A stretch of DNA of 64,000 bases from Colwellia psychrerythraea (GTDB taxonomy: Bacteria; Pseudomonadota; Gammaproteobacteria; Enterobacterales; Alteromonadaceae): the NCBI RefSeq assembly GCF_000764225.1, contig NZ_JQED01000031.1, positions 1-64,000 of the forward strand, given 5' to 3'. Made by a program: the position numbers and the translations under genes. Shown one piece after another: positions 53,206-62,368 of the stretch. The notes beneath the pieces are model-generated. The model saw only the letters and a list, made by a program, of their open reading frames with translations. It had not been told where the DNA came from and did not search any database. Within the stretch, counting starts at the first letter, position 1. Each line of letters begins with the position of its first letter.

Positions 53206-53229
53206 TGTAATGATGAAACGAACATTACA
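53206..53229. promoter_or_regulatory. Candidate AraC-type operator
   Basis: TGTAATG at 53206-53212 and CATTACA at 53223-53229, a perfect 7-bp inverted repeat with 10 bases between, just upstream of the DUF1302 gene and opposite the AraC gene. Location and symmetry are suggestive only. Confidence 0.45.
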
Positions 53230-53263
53230 ATAAGTATTATAACGATAATAACAGGCGAATAAT

Positions 53264-55126
53264 ATGCTAAATAATAATCATAAAATCAAGCCGTTAGCTC
53301 TGGTTGTCGCGATGGCATTTAGTGCTTCATCAGCGCACGCTGTCGACTTCAATTTTGGTGAAGATGACGACATTCTATTGCAAATAAATTCACAATTGGA
53401 TATTGGTTCTAGCTGGCGACTAGGCGATGCTGACCCTAGATTCATTGGTAAAACCAATGGCGGAACTGGCGCGACAAGTACCACAGATGATGGCAATTTA
53501 AACTACGGAAAACATGATGCCTACTCTCAAATAATCAAAGGCGTGCATGATATCCAATTAAGCAAAGGTGATTTTGGTGCCTTTGTCCGTTTTAAATATT
53601 GGTACGATTATGCGCTTAAAGAAGGTGATGTGAATCATGGTAATTCAGGGAATGCTTATGTACCCAATACGCCATTAAGTGATGATGGTTTTGAAAATAA
53701 TACCAAATTTTCTGGTGCAACCTTATTAGATGCTTATGTTTATGCGTCGTTTGATTTAGGAGAGACCCCAGTAGACATTCGCCTAGGTAGACAGGTGGTT
53801 AGTTGGGGGGAAAGTACCTTTATCCAAGGTGGCATGAATTCATCGAACCCTTTTGATGTAGCAGCCTTAAGACGTCCTGGTGCCGATTTAAAAGAAGGTA
53901 TATTACCTGTTGGCATGCTTTACGGTAACGTAGGTCTTACTGAAAACCTCAGTGTTGAAGCTTTTTATCAATACGAGTGGGAAAAAACCCAAATTGACGG
54001 TTGTGGTACCTATTTCTCTGGTGCAGATTTTGCCGCGACTGGTTGTAATTATGTGTCAGTCGGGCCTTTAGGTGATCAAGCAGGATTGGCTGGCGGTTTT
54101 GCTGCTGAGCGAAAAGCGGATGTAGAGCCTGATGACGGCGGTCAATACGGTTTAGCCGCGCGTTATTATGCTGAAGCATTAAATGATACCGAGTTTGGCA
54201 TATACTACATGAATATCCATTCTCGCCTGCCACTTATTAACACGGTACGGACAAATATCCCGCCTACTTATGCTGAAATTACTGGTGATGATATTGCTAA
54301 TTCACCTGTTTTTGTACCCAAAGCACTTGATCCTACAGGTGGCGCTTTTTCCGCACAAAACCCGGGTTATGACATTGAATTTCCTGAGGACTTAAAATTT
54401 TATGGCGTTAGCTTTGCTACCAATGTTGGCGGCGTAGCACTATCGGGTGAAGCCTCTTATAAGCCGGATACACCGATACAAATCAGCGGACCAGAATTAC
54501 TCAACGGTACCTTATCAGAAGCACCATTTTTACGCTTTACTCCAAGAGTGACTGCCGTTGGTTATGGTGAAGAAGTCAAGGGTTGGGACGAGTTTGATGT
54601 AACCCAATTGCAGATGACCGCCATTCAGTTTTTTGAAAATACTATGGGGGCTTCACGCTTCACCCTTATTGCCGAAGTTGGCATGATTTTGACTGATGGT
54701 GTTGAAGATTCTGATCAACATTATGGCAGAAATTCCGTCTTTGGCTTGGGAGATTTTGGTGGTGATAGCGCCTTTAATTGTACCAACCTTATCGGTGCCG
54801 GGGTGTTATCAGGTGATTGTCGCACTGATGGCTTTGTCACTGATAGTGCATGGGGATATCGTATGCGTGGTGTGTGGCAATATTCTGATGTATTTGCTGG
54901 CATATCATTAAAACCGACCCTTTCTTGGGCCCATGATGTCAGTGGTTACTCGCCAGACCCTGGTCAACAATTTCATGAAGGACGAAAAAATCTAGGCTTT
55001 TCTTTGGAAGCTTCCTATCAGCAAAAGTATACGGTCACCGTAGGCTACAACAACTATTCAGGTGGTAGCCATAATATTCTGGAAGATAAAGACTTAGTAT
55101 CGCTGTCATTTGGCATTTCGTATTAA
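53264..55126 (+). CDS. DUF1302 family outer-membrane-type protein
   Basis: A 620-residue exported protein: signal peptide (LALVVAMAFSASSAHAVDF) followed by a long beta-strand-rich chain with the DUF1302 pattern IRLGRQVVSWGESTFIQGGM and ISYKPDTPIQ-type strands, ending LVSLSFGISY with a terminal aromatic residue as in beta-barrels. The role is not established; it always travels with DUF1329 and often with RND/YCF48 genes. It starts the plus-strand operon DUF1302-DUF1329-GMC. Confidence 0.85.
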   Translation: MLNNNHKIKPLALVVAMAFSASSAHAVDFNFGEDDDILLQINSQLDIGSSWRLGDADPRFIGKTNGGTGATSTTDDGNLNYGKHDAYSQIIKGVHDIQLSKGDFGAFVRFKYWYDYALKEGDVNHGNSGNAYVPNTPLSDDGFENNTKFSGATLLDAYVYASFDLGETPVDIRLGRQVVSWGESTFIQGGMNSSNPFDVAALRRPGADLKEGILPVGMLYGNVGLTENLSVEAFYQYEWEKTQIDGCGTYFSGADFAATGCNYVSVGPLGDQAGLAGGFAAERKADVEPDDGGQYGLAARYYAEALNDTEFGIYYMNIHSRLPLINTVRTNIPPTYAEITGDDIANSPVFVPKALDPTGGAFSAQNPGYDIEFPEDLKFYGVSFATNVGGVALSGEASYKPDTPIQISGPELLNGTLSEAPFLRFTPRVTAVGYGEEVKGWDEFDVTQLQMTAIQFFENTMGASRFTLIAEVGMILTDGVEDSDQHYGRNSVFGLGDFGGDSAFNCTNLIGAGVLSGDCRTDGFVTDSAWGYRMRGVWQYSDVFAGISLKPTLSWAHDVSGYSPDPGQQFHEGRKNLGFSLEASYQQKYTVTVGYNNYSGGSHNILEDKDLVSLSFGISY

Positions 55127-55156
55127 TTATCGTGTAAACACATTAAGAGAATCATC

Positions 55157-56518
55157 ATGAAAAAATATACTACAACCGCAAGTTTATTAATTTTATCACT
55201 GGTAAGCAGTGCTGCATTTGCAAAAGTTAGCCCACAAGAAGCCGATAAATTGGGAAATTCACTTACCCCTTTAGGGGCTGAAATGGCTGCTAATGCTGCC
55301 GGCACTATCCCTGCATGGAACGGTGGATTAACGAGTAAAAACTCAACTAAAAGTAAAGATTCTGGTCGTCCTGCAAATCCCTTTACTCAAGATAAACCGT
55401 TATTTGAAATAACGCGCGCCAATGTTAATGATTACAAAGCAAACTTAAGTGCTGGCCAAATTGCAATGTTTGAAAAATACGCAGATTATAAAATGCCTAT
55501 TTATAAAACCAGAAGAACAGCCGCCTACACTACTGAGCTTTATGATGTTGTTAAACAAAATGCAACAACCGCTGAACTCGTACAATCGGGCAATGGTATT
55601 GAAAATTTTGAGACAACAATCCCCTTCCCTATTGCGCAAAATGGTTCAGAAGTTATTTGGAACCACATCACCCGTTTTCGTGGTGGCACAGCGAAACGTT
55701 TTACAACCACTATTCCAGTGCAATCTAATGGCTCATTCGTCCCGGTAAAAATGAATGATCAGTTGGTATGGCCTGAGTTTTTAAAAGGCGGCCGTGATGC
55801 TAAAAAAGATAACAATATATTATTTTATTATTTACAACAGATCACAGCGCCTTCTCGTTTAACAGGCACATCATTATTAGTACATGAAACCATGGATCAA
55901 GTTAAAGAAGCACGTAAAGCCTGGGTTTATAACTCAGGTCAACGTCGTGTTCGTCGTGCGCCTAATGTGGCTTATGACGGACCTGCGGCCGGTACAGATG
56001 GTTTAAGAGCCTCTGATAACTATGATATGTACAACGGAGCGCCTGATCGTTATGACTGGAAGTTAGTGGGTAAAAAAGAGCTTTATATCCCTTATAACGC
56101 TTATAACTTACTTGATACCACAGCAAAATATGATGACGTAATACAAAAAGGTCATTTAAATGCCGATTATTTACGCTACGAGTTACACCGTGTTTGGCAA
56201 GTTGAAGCGACATTAAAAGAAGGCTCAAGACATATTTATGCCAAGCGTACCTTCTTTATTGATGAAGACACCTGGGGCGCCTCTGTTATTGATCAATACG
56301 ATGGTCGTGGTGAACTATGGAAATTATCAGAAGCGCATAACATTCAATTTTATGATGTTGATACCCCGTGGATGGTTGCTGAAACCTTATATGATTTAGA
56401 CTCTGGACGTTACCTAGTCACAGGGTTAAGCAATGAAGAGCCAACCTTCATGGTGTGGGGTAAAAAAGTTAAACGCAAAGATTTTTCTACCTCAGCGCTA
56501 AGACGTTTAGGACGTTAA
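55157..56518 (+). CDS. DUF1329 family periplasmic protein
   Basis: A 453-residue exported protein with a signal peptide (SLLILSLVSSAAFAKV) and the DUF1329 fold, related to lipoprotein-carrier (LolA/LolB-like) proteins. Landmarks: ANAAGTIPAWNGGL early, FPIAQNGSEVIWNHITRFRG, SGQRRVRRAPNVAYDGPAAG, and RTFFIDEDTWGASVIDQYDG. It follows DUF1302 after 30 bases and may carry a hydrophobic compound between membranes. Its function is unproven in the family. Confidence 0.87.
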   Translation: MKKYTTTASLLILSLVSSAAFAKVSPQEADKLGNSLTPLGAEMAANAAGTIPAWNGGLTSKNSTKSKDSGRPANPFTQDKPLFEITRANVNDYKANLSAGQIAMFEKYADYKMPIYKTRRTAAYTTELYDVVKQNATTAELVQSGNGIENFETTIPFPIAQNGSEVIWNHITRFRGGTAKRFTTTIPVQSNGSFVPVKMNDQLVWPEFLKGGRDAKKDNNILFYYLQQITAPSRLTGTSLLVHETMDQVKEARKAWVYNSGQRRVRRAPNVAYDGPAAGTDGLRASDNYDMYNGAPDRYDWKLVGKKELYIPYNAYNLLDTTAKYDDVIQKGHLNADYLRYELHRVWQVEATLKEGSRHIYAKRTFFIDEDTWGASVIDQYDGRGELWKLSEAHNIQFYDVDTPWMVAETLYDLDSGRYLVTGLSNEEPTFMVWGKKVKRKDFSTSALRRLGR

Positions 56519-56624
56519 CCTCAACACGCATTTTCAAACAACTTGGGTAGATGTTAACGACTTTTACCCAAGGGACATGCTTAAGAGTCTTTACGCATGA
56601 ATAGTAAAATTTAAGGCAAGGTAT

Positions 56625-58244
56625 ATGAATAAATCACAAGGTAACAACTTTGACTACATTATTGTCGGAGGTGGTTCAGCTGGCTGTGTTTTAGCGAATA
56701 GGTTAACTGAAAACGGTAAATTTAACGTCTGCTTATTAGAAGCTGGTAGTGATAATAACTCTCTGTTAGTCAAAACGCCGGGGGCATTTTCAGCCTTCAT
56801 GTTTTTAAAAAAATTCAATTGGAGTTTTGATGCGAAACCTAAAAAGGATATTCGCAATGGTACGCCACTTTTTGTCCCACGCGGACGAGGCTTAGGCGGT
56901 AGCTCAGCGACCAATGCCATGCTCTATATACGTGGACAAAAAGAGGATTACGATCATTGGGCAGAATTAGGTAATAACGGTTGGTCGTTCAACGATATTT
57001 TACCTTACTTTAAGAAATCAGAAACCAATAGCCGCGGCGAAAGTGAACTGCACGGTGGTGCAGGTCCATTGCAAGTTACGGATCGCCCTGCTTTTTATGA
57101 GATCAGTCAGCGATATATTGAAGCCAGTCAACAGGCAGGTTTCCCCCTTACCGATGACTTTAATGGGCGTGAGCAAGAAGGTGTTGGTTACTATCAATGC
57201 ACGATAAAAGATGGCAAACGTTGCTCTGCTGCGCATGCCTATTTGTTACCCGTACTATCTAGGCCTAATCTGACGGTATTAACCCACGCACAAGTGAGTA
57301 AGGTGCTACTTGAAGACAAAAAAGCTTATGGTGTCGATGTATATATTAAGGGCAAAAAGAGAAGCTTAACAGCGAATAAAGAAGTGTTATTAAGTGGCGG
57401 CAGTATCGCTTCACCACAGCTATTAATGTTATCTGGCATCGGAGATAAAAGTGAATTAACCCATCACGGCATTGATTGTGTGCATGAGCTTAAAGGTGTT
57501 GGCAAAAACTTACGCGAACATGTAGATGCTTGTGTATTAGTCAAAAGTAAAAAAACAGACGGTTTTACCCTATCGATATCAGGCTTACTGAAGATGGCAC
57601 CGGATGCCATAAACTACGTCACAGGTAAAAAAGGTAAACTTGCCAACAGTATTCTAGAAGCCGGTGGTTTCATTAAGTCTACTGACAATGAAAACAGACC
57701 TGATATCCAGTTACATATGTTGCCGTTGTTATATGACGATAATGGCAGAGATTTACGACTGTTAACACAACATGGCTTTTCCTGTCATGTCTGCGTACTA
57801 CGCCCTGAAAGTACCGGCACAGTATCGCTAAAATCAGCGAACTATCAAGATGCACCCGAAATAGATTTTAACTTGTTTTCTGATAAAGATGGCAAAGACA
57901 AAGCAGTCTTAATTAATGGCATGCGCCAGCTACGCAAAATATTAACTGCGCCAGCCTTAGCACAACATTATGACAACGAACTTCATCCGGGTAATGCTTT
58001 TGAAACTGATGAGCAAATCTTTGCTAAAGCGCAAGAGCGTATAGGCACAGTTTTTCATCCCGTAGGCACGTGCAAAATGGGCAGTGATGCCATGGCTGTC
58101 GTTGATAATCAGCTTAAAGTGCACGGCATTGATAAATTACGAGTAGTAGACGCGTCAATTATGCCAACACTTATCAGTGGCAATACCAACGCACCAACCA
58201 TGGCTATTGCCGAAAAAGTAGCAGACATGATGCTGACACATTAA
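56625..58244 (+). CDS. GMC-family alcohol/choline dehydrogenase
   Basis: A 539-residue FAD enzyme of the glucose-methanol-choline family. FAD-binding motif DYIIVGGGSAGCVLANRL at the start, GRGLGGSSATNAMLYIRG, the active-site His region RIGTVFHPVGTCKMGSD, and LRVVDASIMPTLISGNTNAP near the end. Family relatives include AlkJ-type alcohol dehydrogenases that oxidise primary alcohols to aldehydes; the aldehyde dehydrogenase and fadD in the divergent operon fit that. It follows the DUF1329 gene by 106 bases. Confidence 0.9.
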   Translation: MNKSQGNNFDYIIVGGGSAGCVLANRLTENGKFNVCLLEAGSDNNSLLVKTPGAFSAFMFLKKFNWSFDAKPKKDIRNGTPLFVPRGRGLGGSSATNAMLYIRGQKEDYDHWAELGNNGWSFNDILPYFKKSETNSRGESELHGGAGPLQVTDRPAFYEISQRYIEASQQAGFPLTDDFNGREQEGVGYYQCTIKDGKRCSAAHAYLLPVLSRPNLTVLTHAQVSKVLLEDKKAYGVDVYIKGKKRSLTANKEVLLSGGSIASPQLLMLSGIGDKSELTHHGIDCVHELKGVGKNLREHVDACVLVKSKKTDGFTLSISGLLKMAPDAINYVTGKKGKLANSILEAGGFIKSTDNENRPDIQLHMLPLLYDDNGRDLRLLTQHGFSCHVCVLRPESTGTVSLKSANYQDAPEIDFNLFSDKDGKDKAVLINGMRQLRKILTAPALAQHYDNELHPGNAFETDEQIFAKAQERIGTVFHPVGTCKMGSDAMAVVDNQLKVHGIDKLRVVDASIMPTLISGNTNAPTMAIAEKVADMMLTH

Positions 58245-58258
58245 TTAAGGACAAAAAC

Positions 58259-58528
58259 ATGTTTAATTTGATAATACACAGTACTAAAGCATTACTTGCA
58301 GGTTTATGGATACTGGCGATACTAGGTTTGATATCGATATCACCATTACCCACAGAATATCAATTTTACCTTCTAGTCTTAGCTGGCATTGTACTTTTGG
58401 TGCACTTACTTGAGTTTGTTGCGATGAAAGGCAAAGTAAAAAATAAAAGTAATATTGAGATTAGTTTTGTACAAACCATGCTTTGGGGCTTTGGCCATTG
58501 GCTGCCTTTATTAAAAAATAAGTACTAA
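58259..58528 (+). CDS. DUF1145-like small membrane protein
   Basis: An 89-residue inner-membrane protein with two hydrophobic helices (LAGLWILAILGLISI and FYLLVLAGIVLLVHLLEFVA) and a C-terminal QTMLWGFGHWLPLL. This is the DUF1145 pattern; function unknown. It follows the GMC gene after 14 bases, with GGACAAAAAC ahead of the ATG, so it belongs to the operon. Its stop codon falls inside a 14-bp tandem repeat. Confidence 0.75.
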   Translation: MFNLIIHSTKALLAGLWILAILGLISISPLPTEYQFYLLVLAGIVLLVHLLEFVAMKGKVKNKSNIEISFVQTMLWGFGHWLPLLKNKY

Positions 58529-58561
58529 GAAATAAGAGCTAAGAAATAAGTACTAAAAAAT
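58520..58561. repeat. Three tandem 14-bp repeats at the end of the DUF1145 gene
   Basis: AAGTACTAAGAAAT, AAGAGCTAAGAAAT, AAGTACTAAAAAAT in direct succession. The first unit contains the stop codon. Probably slippage or duplication; no function implied. Confidence 0.8.
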
Positions 58562-58588
58562 AAATATTCGAACTATTTGAATGATAAG

Positions 58589-58620
58589 ACCACATTTTGG
58601 AAACTGAATGTGGTTTTTTT
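58589..58620 (+). terminator. Rho-independent terminator of the DUF1302-GMC operon
   Basis: ACCACATT / AATGTGGT stem with a 10-base loop and a following run of seven T. Confidence 0.85.
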
Positions 58621-58772
58621 ATGGCGTTGATATTACTATTCATGAAAACATAATACTTGTAATCTGTTACGATAATAATGAAAGAAATCAAGATGTTTAC
58701 AAGTAAGACCTTAGTCATCAGTTCAACACGTTTATCCATCGATAAATGCTTTGAACAAGCAAGGAGAGTAAC

Positions 58773-59900
58773 GTGACGGCGATTGTAGAAAGTAAAGAGC
58801 CTGAATTAAATACAGAAATAGGCCCAAACTGGTTTGCATCCGTCATGGGCACCGGCATTATTGCCAACGCAGCCGTAGGTTTGCCTATTGTGGGTCGACA
58901 CCTAGGCCAAGTTGGACTGGTTATCTGGGTTATTGCCTCTGTCATGTTAATGATAATGTTGCTGCTCAAGACACTGCAAACCATTACTAAGCCTCACATT
59001 ATCAAACGCCAATTTAATGATCCTGTTATGGCGCAATTTTTTGGTGCGCCGCCTATGGCACTATTAACCATTGCCGGTGGCACTTTATTATTTGGCCAGC
59101 ACTTTTTTACACAAGAAATACAAATGGTTATTGCTTGGTCTCTATGGATAACAGGCACCCTTGTAGGAATAATGACAGCCGTGATTATTCCTTATCGACT
59201 TTTTACCCATCATGAAGTACGTGGAGATGCCGCTTTTGGCGGCTGGCTTATGCCTGTTGTTCCGCCTATGGTATCAGCAGCAATTGGCGCGATGTTTATT
59301 CCTCACCTTCAAGAGTCTTTATTACAACAAACCATGCTTTATGCATGTTATGCCATGTTCGGTACGAGTTTGATGGCAGCAATGATTATTCTCACTTTAA
59401 TCTGGGGCCGTTTAGTACACTCAGGTACATCAGGAGGCGCACGTGTCCCCACCTTGTGGTTAGTGTTAGGGCCACTAGGACAATCAATCACCGCAGCCGG
59501 TGCACTAGGCGCAGTGGCCTTAGCTGTTGTAGAGCAACCGATAGCTGGCAGCCTCAATACTATGGCTATTTTGTATGGCGTGCCCGTGTGGGGGTTTGCC
59601 TTTTATTGGTCAATTTTAGCGAGTTTTCTAACCTTACGAGCACTACGTAGAAAAATGCCCTTTGCCCTCACCTGGTGGGCATTTACCTTCCCTGTTGGCA
59701 CCTGTGTAACCGGCACAAGCCAACTCGCCCAGCATACTGAGTTGCCCGCCTTTGAATGGGCCGCGGTTATCTTATTTGCAGGATTATTGTGTGCTTGGGT
59801 TATAGCTGCGTGGGGAACAATTAAAGGGCTTAAAAGCGGGCATATAATGAAAAATCCTGTAAGCGCACCTGTTGTCATCGCGAAGAAAGGGCCAAAATAA
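58773..59900 (+). CDS. TDT-family (TehA/SLAC1-like) transporter
   Basis: A 375-residue integral membrane protein with ten hydrophobic helices. The opening IGPNWFASVMGTGIIANAAV is the signature of the tellurite-resistance/dicarboxylate transporter (TDT/SLAC1) family, anion channels or sulfite/dicarboxylate exporters. Start is GTG 58773 after CAAGGAGAGTAAC. It is transcribed after the operon's terminator, so it has its own promoter. Confidence 0.88.
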   Translation: MTAIVESKEPELNTEIGPNWFASVMGTGIIANAAVGLPIVGRHLGQVGLVIWVIASVMLMIMLLLKTLQTITKPHIIKRQFNDPVMAQFFGAPPMALLTIAGGTLLFGQHFFTQEIQMVIAWSLWITGTLVGIMTAVIIPYRLFTHHEVRGDAAFGGWLMPVVPPMVSAAIGAMFIPHLQESLLQQTMLYACYAMFGTSLMAAMIILTLIWGRLVHSGTSGGARVPTLWLVLGPLGQSITAAGALGAVALAVVEQPIAGSLNTMAILYGVPVWGFAFYWSILASFLTLRALRRKMPFALTWWAFTFPVGTCVTGTSQLAQHTELPAFEWAAVILFAGLLCAWVIAAWGTIKGLKSGHIMKNPVSAPVVIAKKGPK

Positions 59901-59953
59901 TAAGCAGTATTACTAAAGCCTTAAAAGATTAGCCTGAAACTTGCGTGAAACAA

Positions 59954-59997
59954 GAGCACTTTAGCACTCTAGCACTCTACAGAGGTGTAAAGTGCTC
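59954..59997. terminator. Hairpin between convergent TDT and PhyH genes
   Basis: GAGCACTTTA / TAAAGTGCTC, 10-bp perfect outer stem enclosing 24 bases. Likely serves the minus-strand or both transcripts; the downstream T-run is weak. Confidence 0.55.
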
Positions 59998-60005
59998 GGG
60001 TTGTC

Positions 60006-60809
60006 TCAATACTCATTAACTAGCGAATTAACTTTCTTTTTTAAATCAATGGTATTGATAAACAACCTTGGATCAACAATTTCATCTAGCATAGAGGTCT
60101 CAGGTAAACAGTCATCATCAACGTAATCGACATAGTCACCCTCTGAGTCAAAAATTAACATATCCAACGCTAAACGATCTAATCCGTAAAGACCACGGTG
60201 GATCATATCAGCCGAAAACACTAATAAATCACCTGCCGCTAACTGTATTTTTTTCCCTGTAGAAAGGCTTTCACTACTGACTCTGCCCTTCTCTTCTTGT
60301 CGGACAGCAAATTCCTCATCATTATCCCAGCGTTTGTGCGTGCCTGGCACTAGCTCCATGCCAAGTTCATCAAATAAAGGAATTCTAAAATGTACGACTT
60401 GAGTTTCCTCAATGACTCGTTTTTGATCTTCAATATCATAATCATACTGACAATCTCTGTGCCAAAAATCTTTTTGAAGAGGATTCACCGGATTAAAAAA
60501 CAACTGAGTATTCATAAAAGCGGGATCAGCTGCCATGACAGAATCGACGATAGCCATTATTTTTTTTGAACTGATAAAGTTAAACAACGTCAACCGTTCG
60601 TCATACGTTAAGTATTGACTCCCAGTGATTAAAGAAGAGTTAAACGCTTCCTCTTGGTAGAAGGCTTCGTTATCTTTTTTCCATGCATCATGGAATTTTA
60701 AGATGACTTCTCTAAGCGCTGAAATCTCAGTCTCGGTAAAATAATCTCTAATAACAAAGTAACCTTGTTCATGATAACTGCTATATAACTGACTTCTATC
60801 TTCAACCAT
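60006..60809 (-). CDS. Phytanoyl-CoA dioxygenase (PhyH) family protein
   Basis: A 267-residue Fe(II)/2-oxoglutarate-dependent dioxygenase fold. The metal facial triad is visible: His-x-Asp in DFWHRDCQYDY and the distal His in SADMIHRGLYGLDRLALDML, where the Arg that binds 2-oxoglutarate follows. The N-terminal QGYFVIRDYFTETEISALRE is typical of PhyH. Substrates in the family range from phytanoyl-CoA to small metabolites such as ectoine. It stands alone here. Confidence 0.85.
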   Translation of the reverse strand: MVEDRSQLYSSYHEQGYFVIRDYFTETEISALREVILKFHDAWKKDNEAFYQEEAFNSSLITGSQYLTYDERLTLFNFISSKKIMAIVDSVMAADPAFMNTQLFFNPVNPLQKDFWHRDCQYDYDIEDQKRVIEETQVVHFRIPLFDELGMELVPGTHKRWDNDEEFAVRQEEKGRVSSESLSTGKKIQLAAGDLLVFSADMIHRGLYGLDRLALDMLIFDSEGDYVDYVDDDCLPETSMLDEIVDPRLFINTIDLKKKVNSLVNEY

Positions 60810-61016
60810 TTACGCCTACTGCCTCCACGAAAACATTTGTATAAGAGCAACACATACTGAACCGCGAATTTTAATGGTAAAAGTATCCAATGACCATCAG
60901 TCTTTCAAAAAAAGTATTAAAGGAGAATATAAACGAAGGGATAGATTACGGGGATGATAACTAAAGGTTATGACAATATCTTTAGTTAGTTTCAAGCTGA
61001 CAAGTTATTTAGGGAT

Positions 61017-61056
61017 CATCACATGATTTTTTGAATGGTCAAAAAATCATGTGATG
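61017..61056. repeat. Perfect 40-bp palindrome
   Basis: CATCACATGATTTTTTGA / TCAAAAAATCATGTGATG, an 18-bp perfect inverted repeat with a 4-base ATGG centre, 37 bases past the stop of the small lipoprotein gene. It may act as its terminator (no T-run outside the stem) or be a binding site. Confidence 0.75.
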
Positions 61057-61092
61057 TAACTCACTAGATTTATTATCTAGGGGTTATTATCA

Positions 61093-61335
61093 CTAATTAG
61101 TGACGTCATCCCGTATTTTTCGAGCGAATTCATCAGCATGTTCTTTACTGTATTGACGCTCAGCCTCGGTATTACATATTTTTTTACTAATACGCGTACC
61201 TGTTACCTTAACGTTTTTACATTCATAACCAGATGCTTTTTGTGCCGCGGTAAGTTGACTATCATCACCCTGTTTATCAGTGCTACTACAAGCAAATAGA
61301 AGAGTTGATAATGCAACTAATAGAATATTTTTCAT
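61093..61335 (-). CDS. Small lipoprotein
   Basis: An 80-residue lipoprotein: signal NILLVALSTLLFACSS with lipobox LFAC (Cys16). The mature part has YECKNVKVTGTRISKKICNT, a pattern I recognise from small uncharacterised proteins of Alteromonadales and relatives, with two cysteines likely forming a disulfide. GGGATC precedes the ATG. Function unknown. Confidence 0.7.
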   Translation of the reverse strand: MKNILLVALSTLLFACSSTDKQGDDSQLTAAQKASGYECKNVKVTGTRISKKICNTEAERQYSKEHADEFARKIRDDVTN

Positions 61336-61670
61336 TTAAAGATCCCTTTAAGTTAAAGATTTTTATGGTTATTTCACAACCAGACCGGCAAACATTAATC
61401 ATTATCACTTAGATTGTCAACTTTCTCTTTTAACTTCTTCACTGCAAGTGAACCTACTGGCTAATAGGGAAAGATAGTTAGATATAACACCAAATTAATC
61501 TGCCTTTAACTTGCCAGCTGCAAACTTGCCTCCTCCGCAAGATAACGACTTAATAACGAGGCAAACTCATACTTTATAAGTACGCTTATTTCATCCTTTT
61601 GGTCTACATCTGCAATGAAAGATTAATAATACAATATCAGTGAATCTTTCAGTTATAAAAAGGGAATAAA
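61336..61670. other. Divergent intergenic region, lipoprotein/cytochrome c
   Basis: 335 bases with promoters for both neighbours. Nothing else is seen apart from short imperfect repeats. Confidence 0.4.
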
Positions 61671-62054
61671 ATGAAAAGTAAAATATTAGGTATGTCAATT
61701 TTAGCAGCGACTATCTCTTTTACTTCTTTAGCGGAAGCTAGCAATGAAGTGATGATGCAAGCAGCAGGGCAAGAGATTTTTAAAAAGTGTAGTGCCTGTC
61801 ACTCAACCGATACCAGCAAGAACACCTTTGGTCCGAGTTTAGTTGGTGTTATAAACCGTAAAGCAGCCTCACTGCCACGTTTTGCCTATTCTGACGCGTT
61901 GAAGAAATCTGGATTAACGTGGACAGAAGCCAATCTTCGTCGATGGATTGCAGGTAATGATATTTTAGTGCCAGGTACGCGTATGCGCCATGTTCAAATT
62001 ACCGACTTAGCAGAGCAGAACTATTTATTGGCATATCTCAAGTCTTTAAAGTAA
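61671..62054 (+). CDS. Class I cytochrome c (c2-like)
   Basis: A 127-residue periplasmic electron carrier: signal peptide (SILAATISFTSLAEA), heme attachment CSACH (about residues 43-47), then TFGPSLVGVINRKAASLP, WTEANLRRWIAG, and the axial Met in GTRMRHVQI. The pattern is that of cytochrome c2-type proteins. A GGGAATAAA precedes the ATG, and a good terminator follows. Confidence 0.92.
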   Translation: MKSKILGMSILAATISFTSLAEASNEVMMQAAGQEIFKKCSACHSTDTSKNTFGPSLVGVINRKAASLPRFAYSDALKKSGLTWTEANLRRWIAGNDILVPGTRMRHVQITDLAEQNYLLAYLKSLK

Positions 62055-62077
62055 TGGGTAGTGTTTTTATCACGATG

Positions 62078-62116
62078 AAAAAAGAGCTTTGAAGTTTACT
62101 TTACAGGCTCTTTTTT
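62078..62116 (+). terminator. Terminator of the cytochrome c gene
   Basis: AAAAAAGAGC / GCTCTTTTTT stem with a loop of about 19 bases and a following T-run. Confidence 0.8.
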
Positions 62117-62368
62117 AATAATAGATGTTTCATTTTCAAATCCAGTTCCTGACGAACGAATCAAGATAAATCAAATTAATAAGCCTATTCAATGTAGTTA
62201 TAGCTTCTTTTTCCATAATCCATGGCGTTTTAGCCTTAGTTAAGTGAAAATTTTGAATAAAGTTAAAATTCCTCAGAATATAAATGGCATTATATATTAT
62301 AGATACCATGCTATTCCCCCTCTGACAGCGTTGCCCCCAATGAGTCGCTATAAGGTTGCTTTAAACGC
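62117..62368. other. Featureless stretch left of the tRNA-Leu terminator
   Basis: AT-rich sequence without a plausible gene or repeat. Confidence 0.4.

Noticed and set aside
53949..54233. A 94-codon antisense frame in the DUF1302 gene
   Set aside because: Histidine- and glutamine-rich composition typical of reverse translation; the sense frame is a clear family member.
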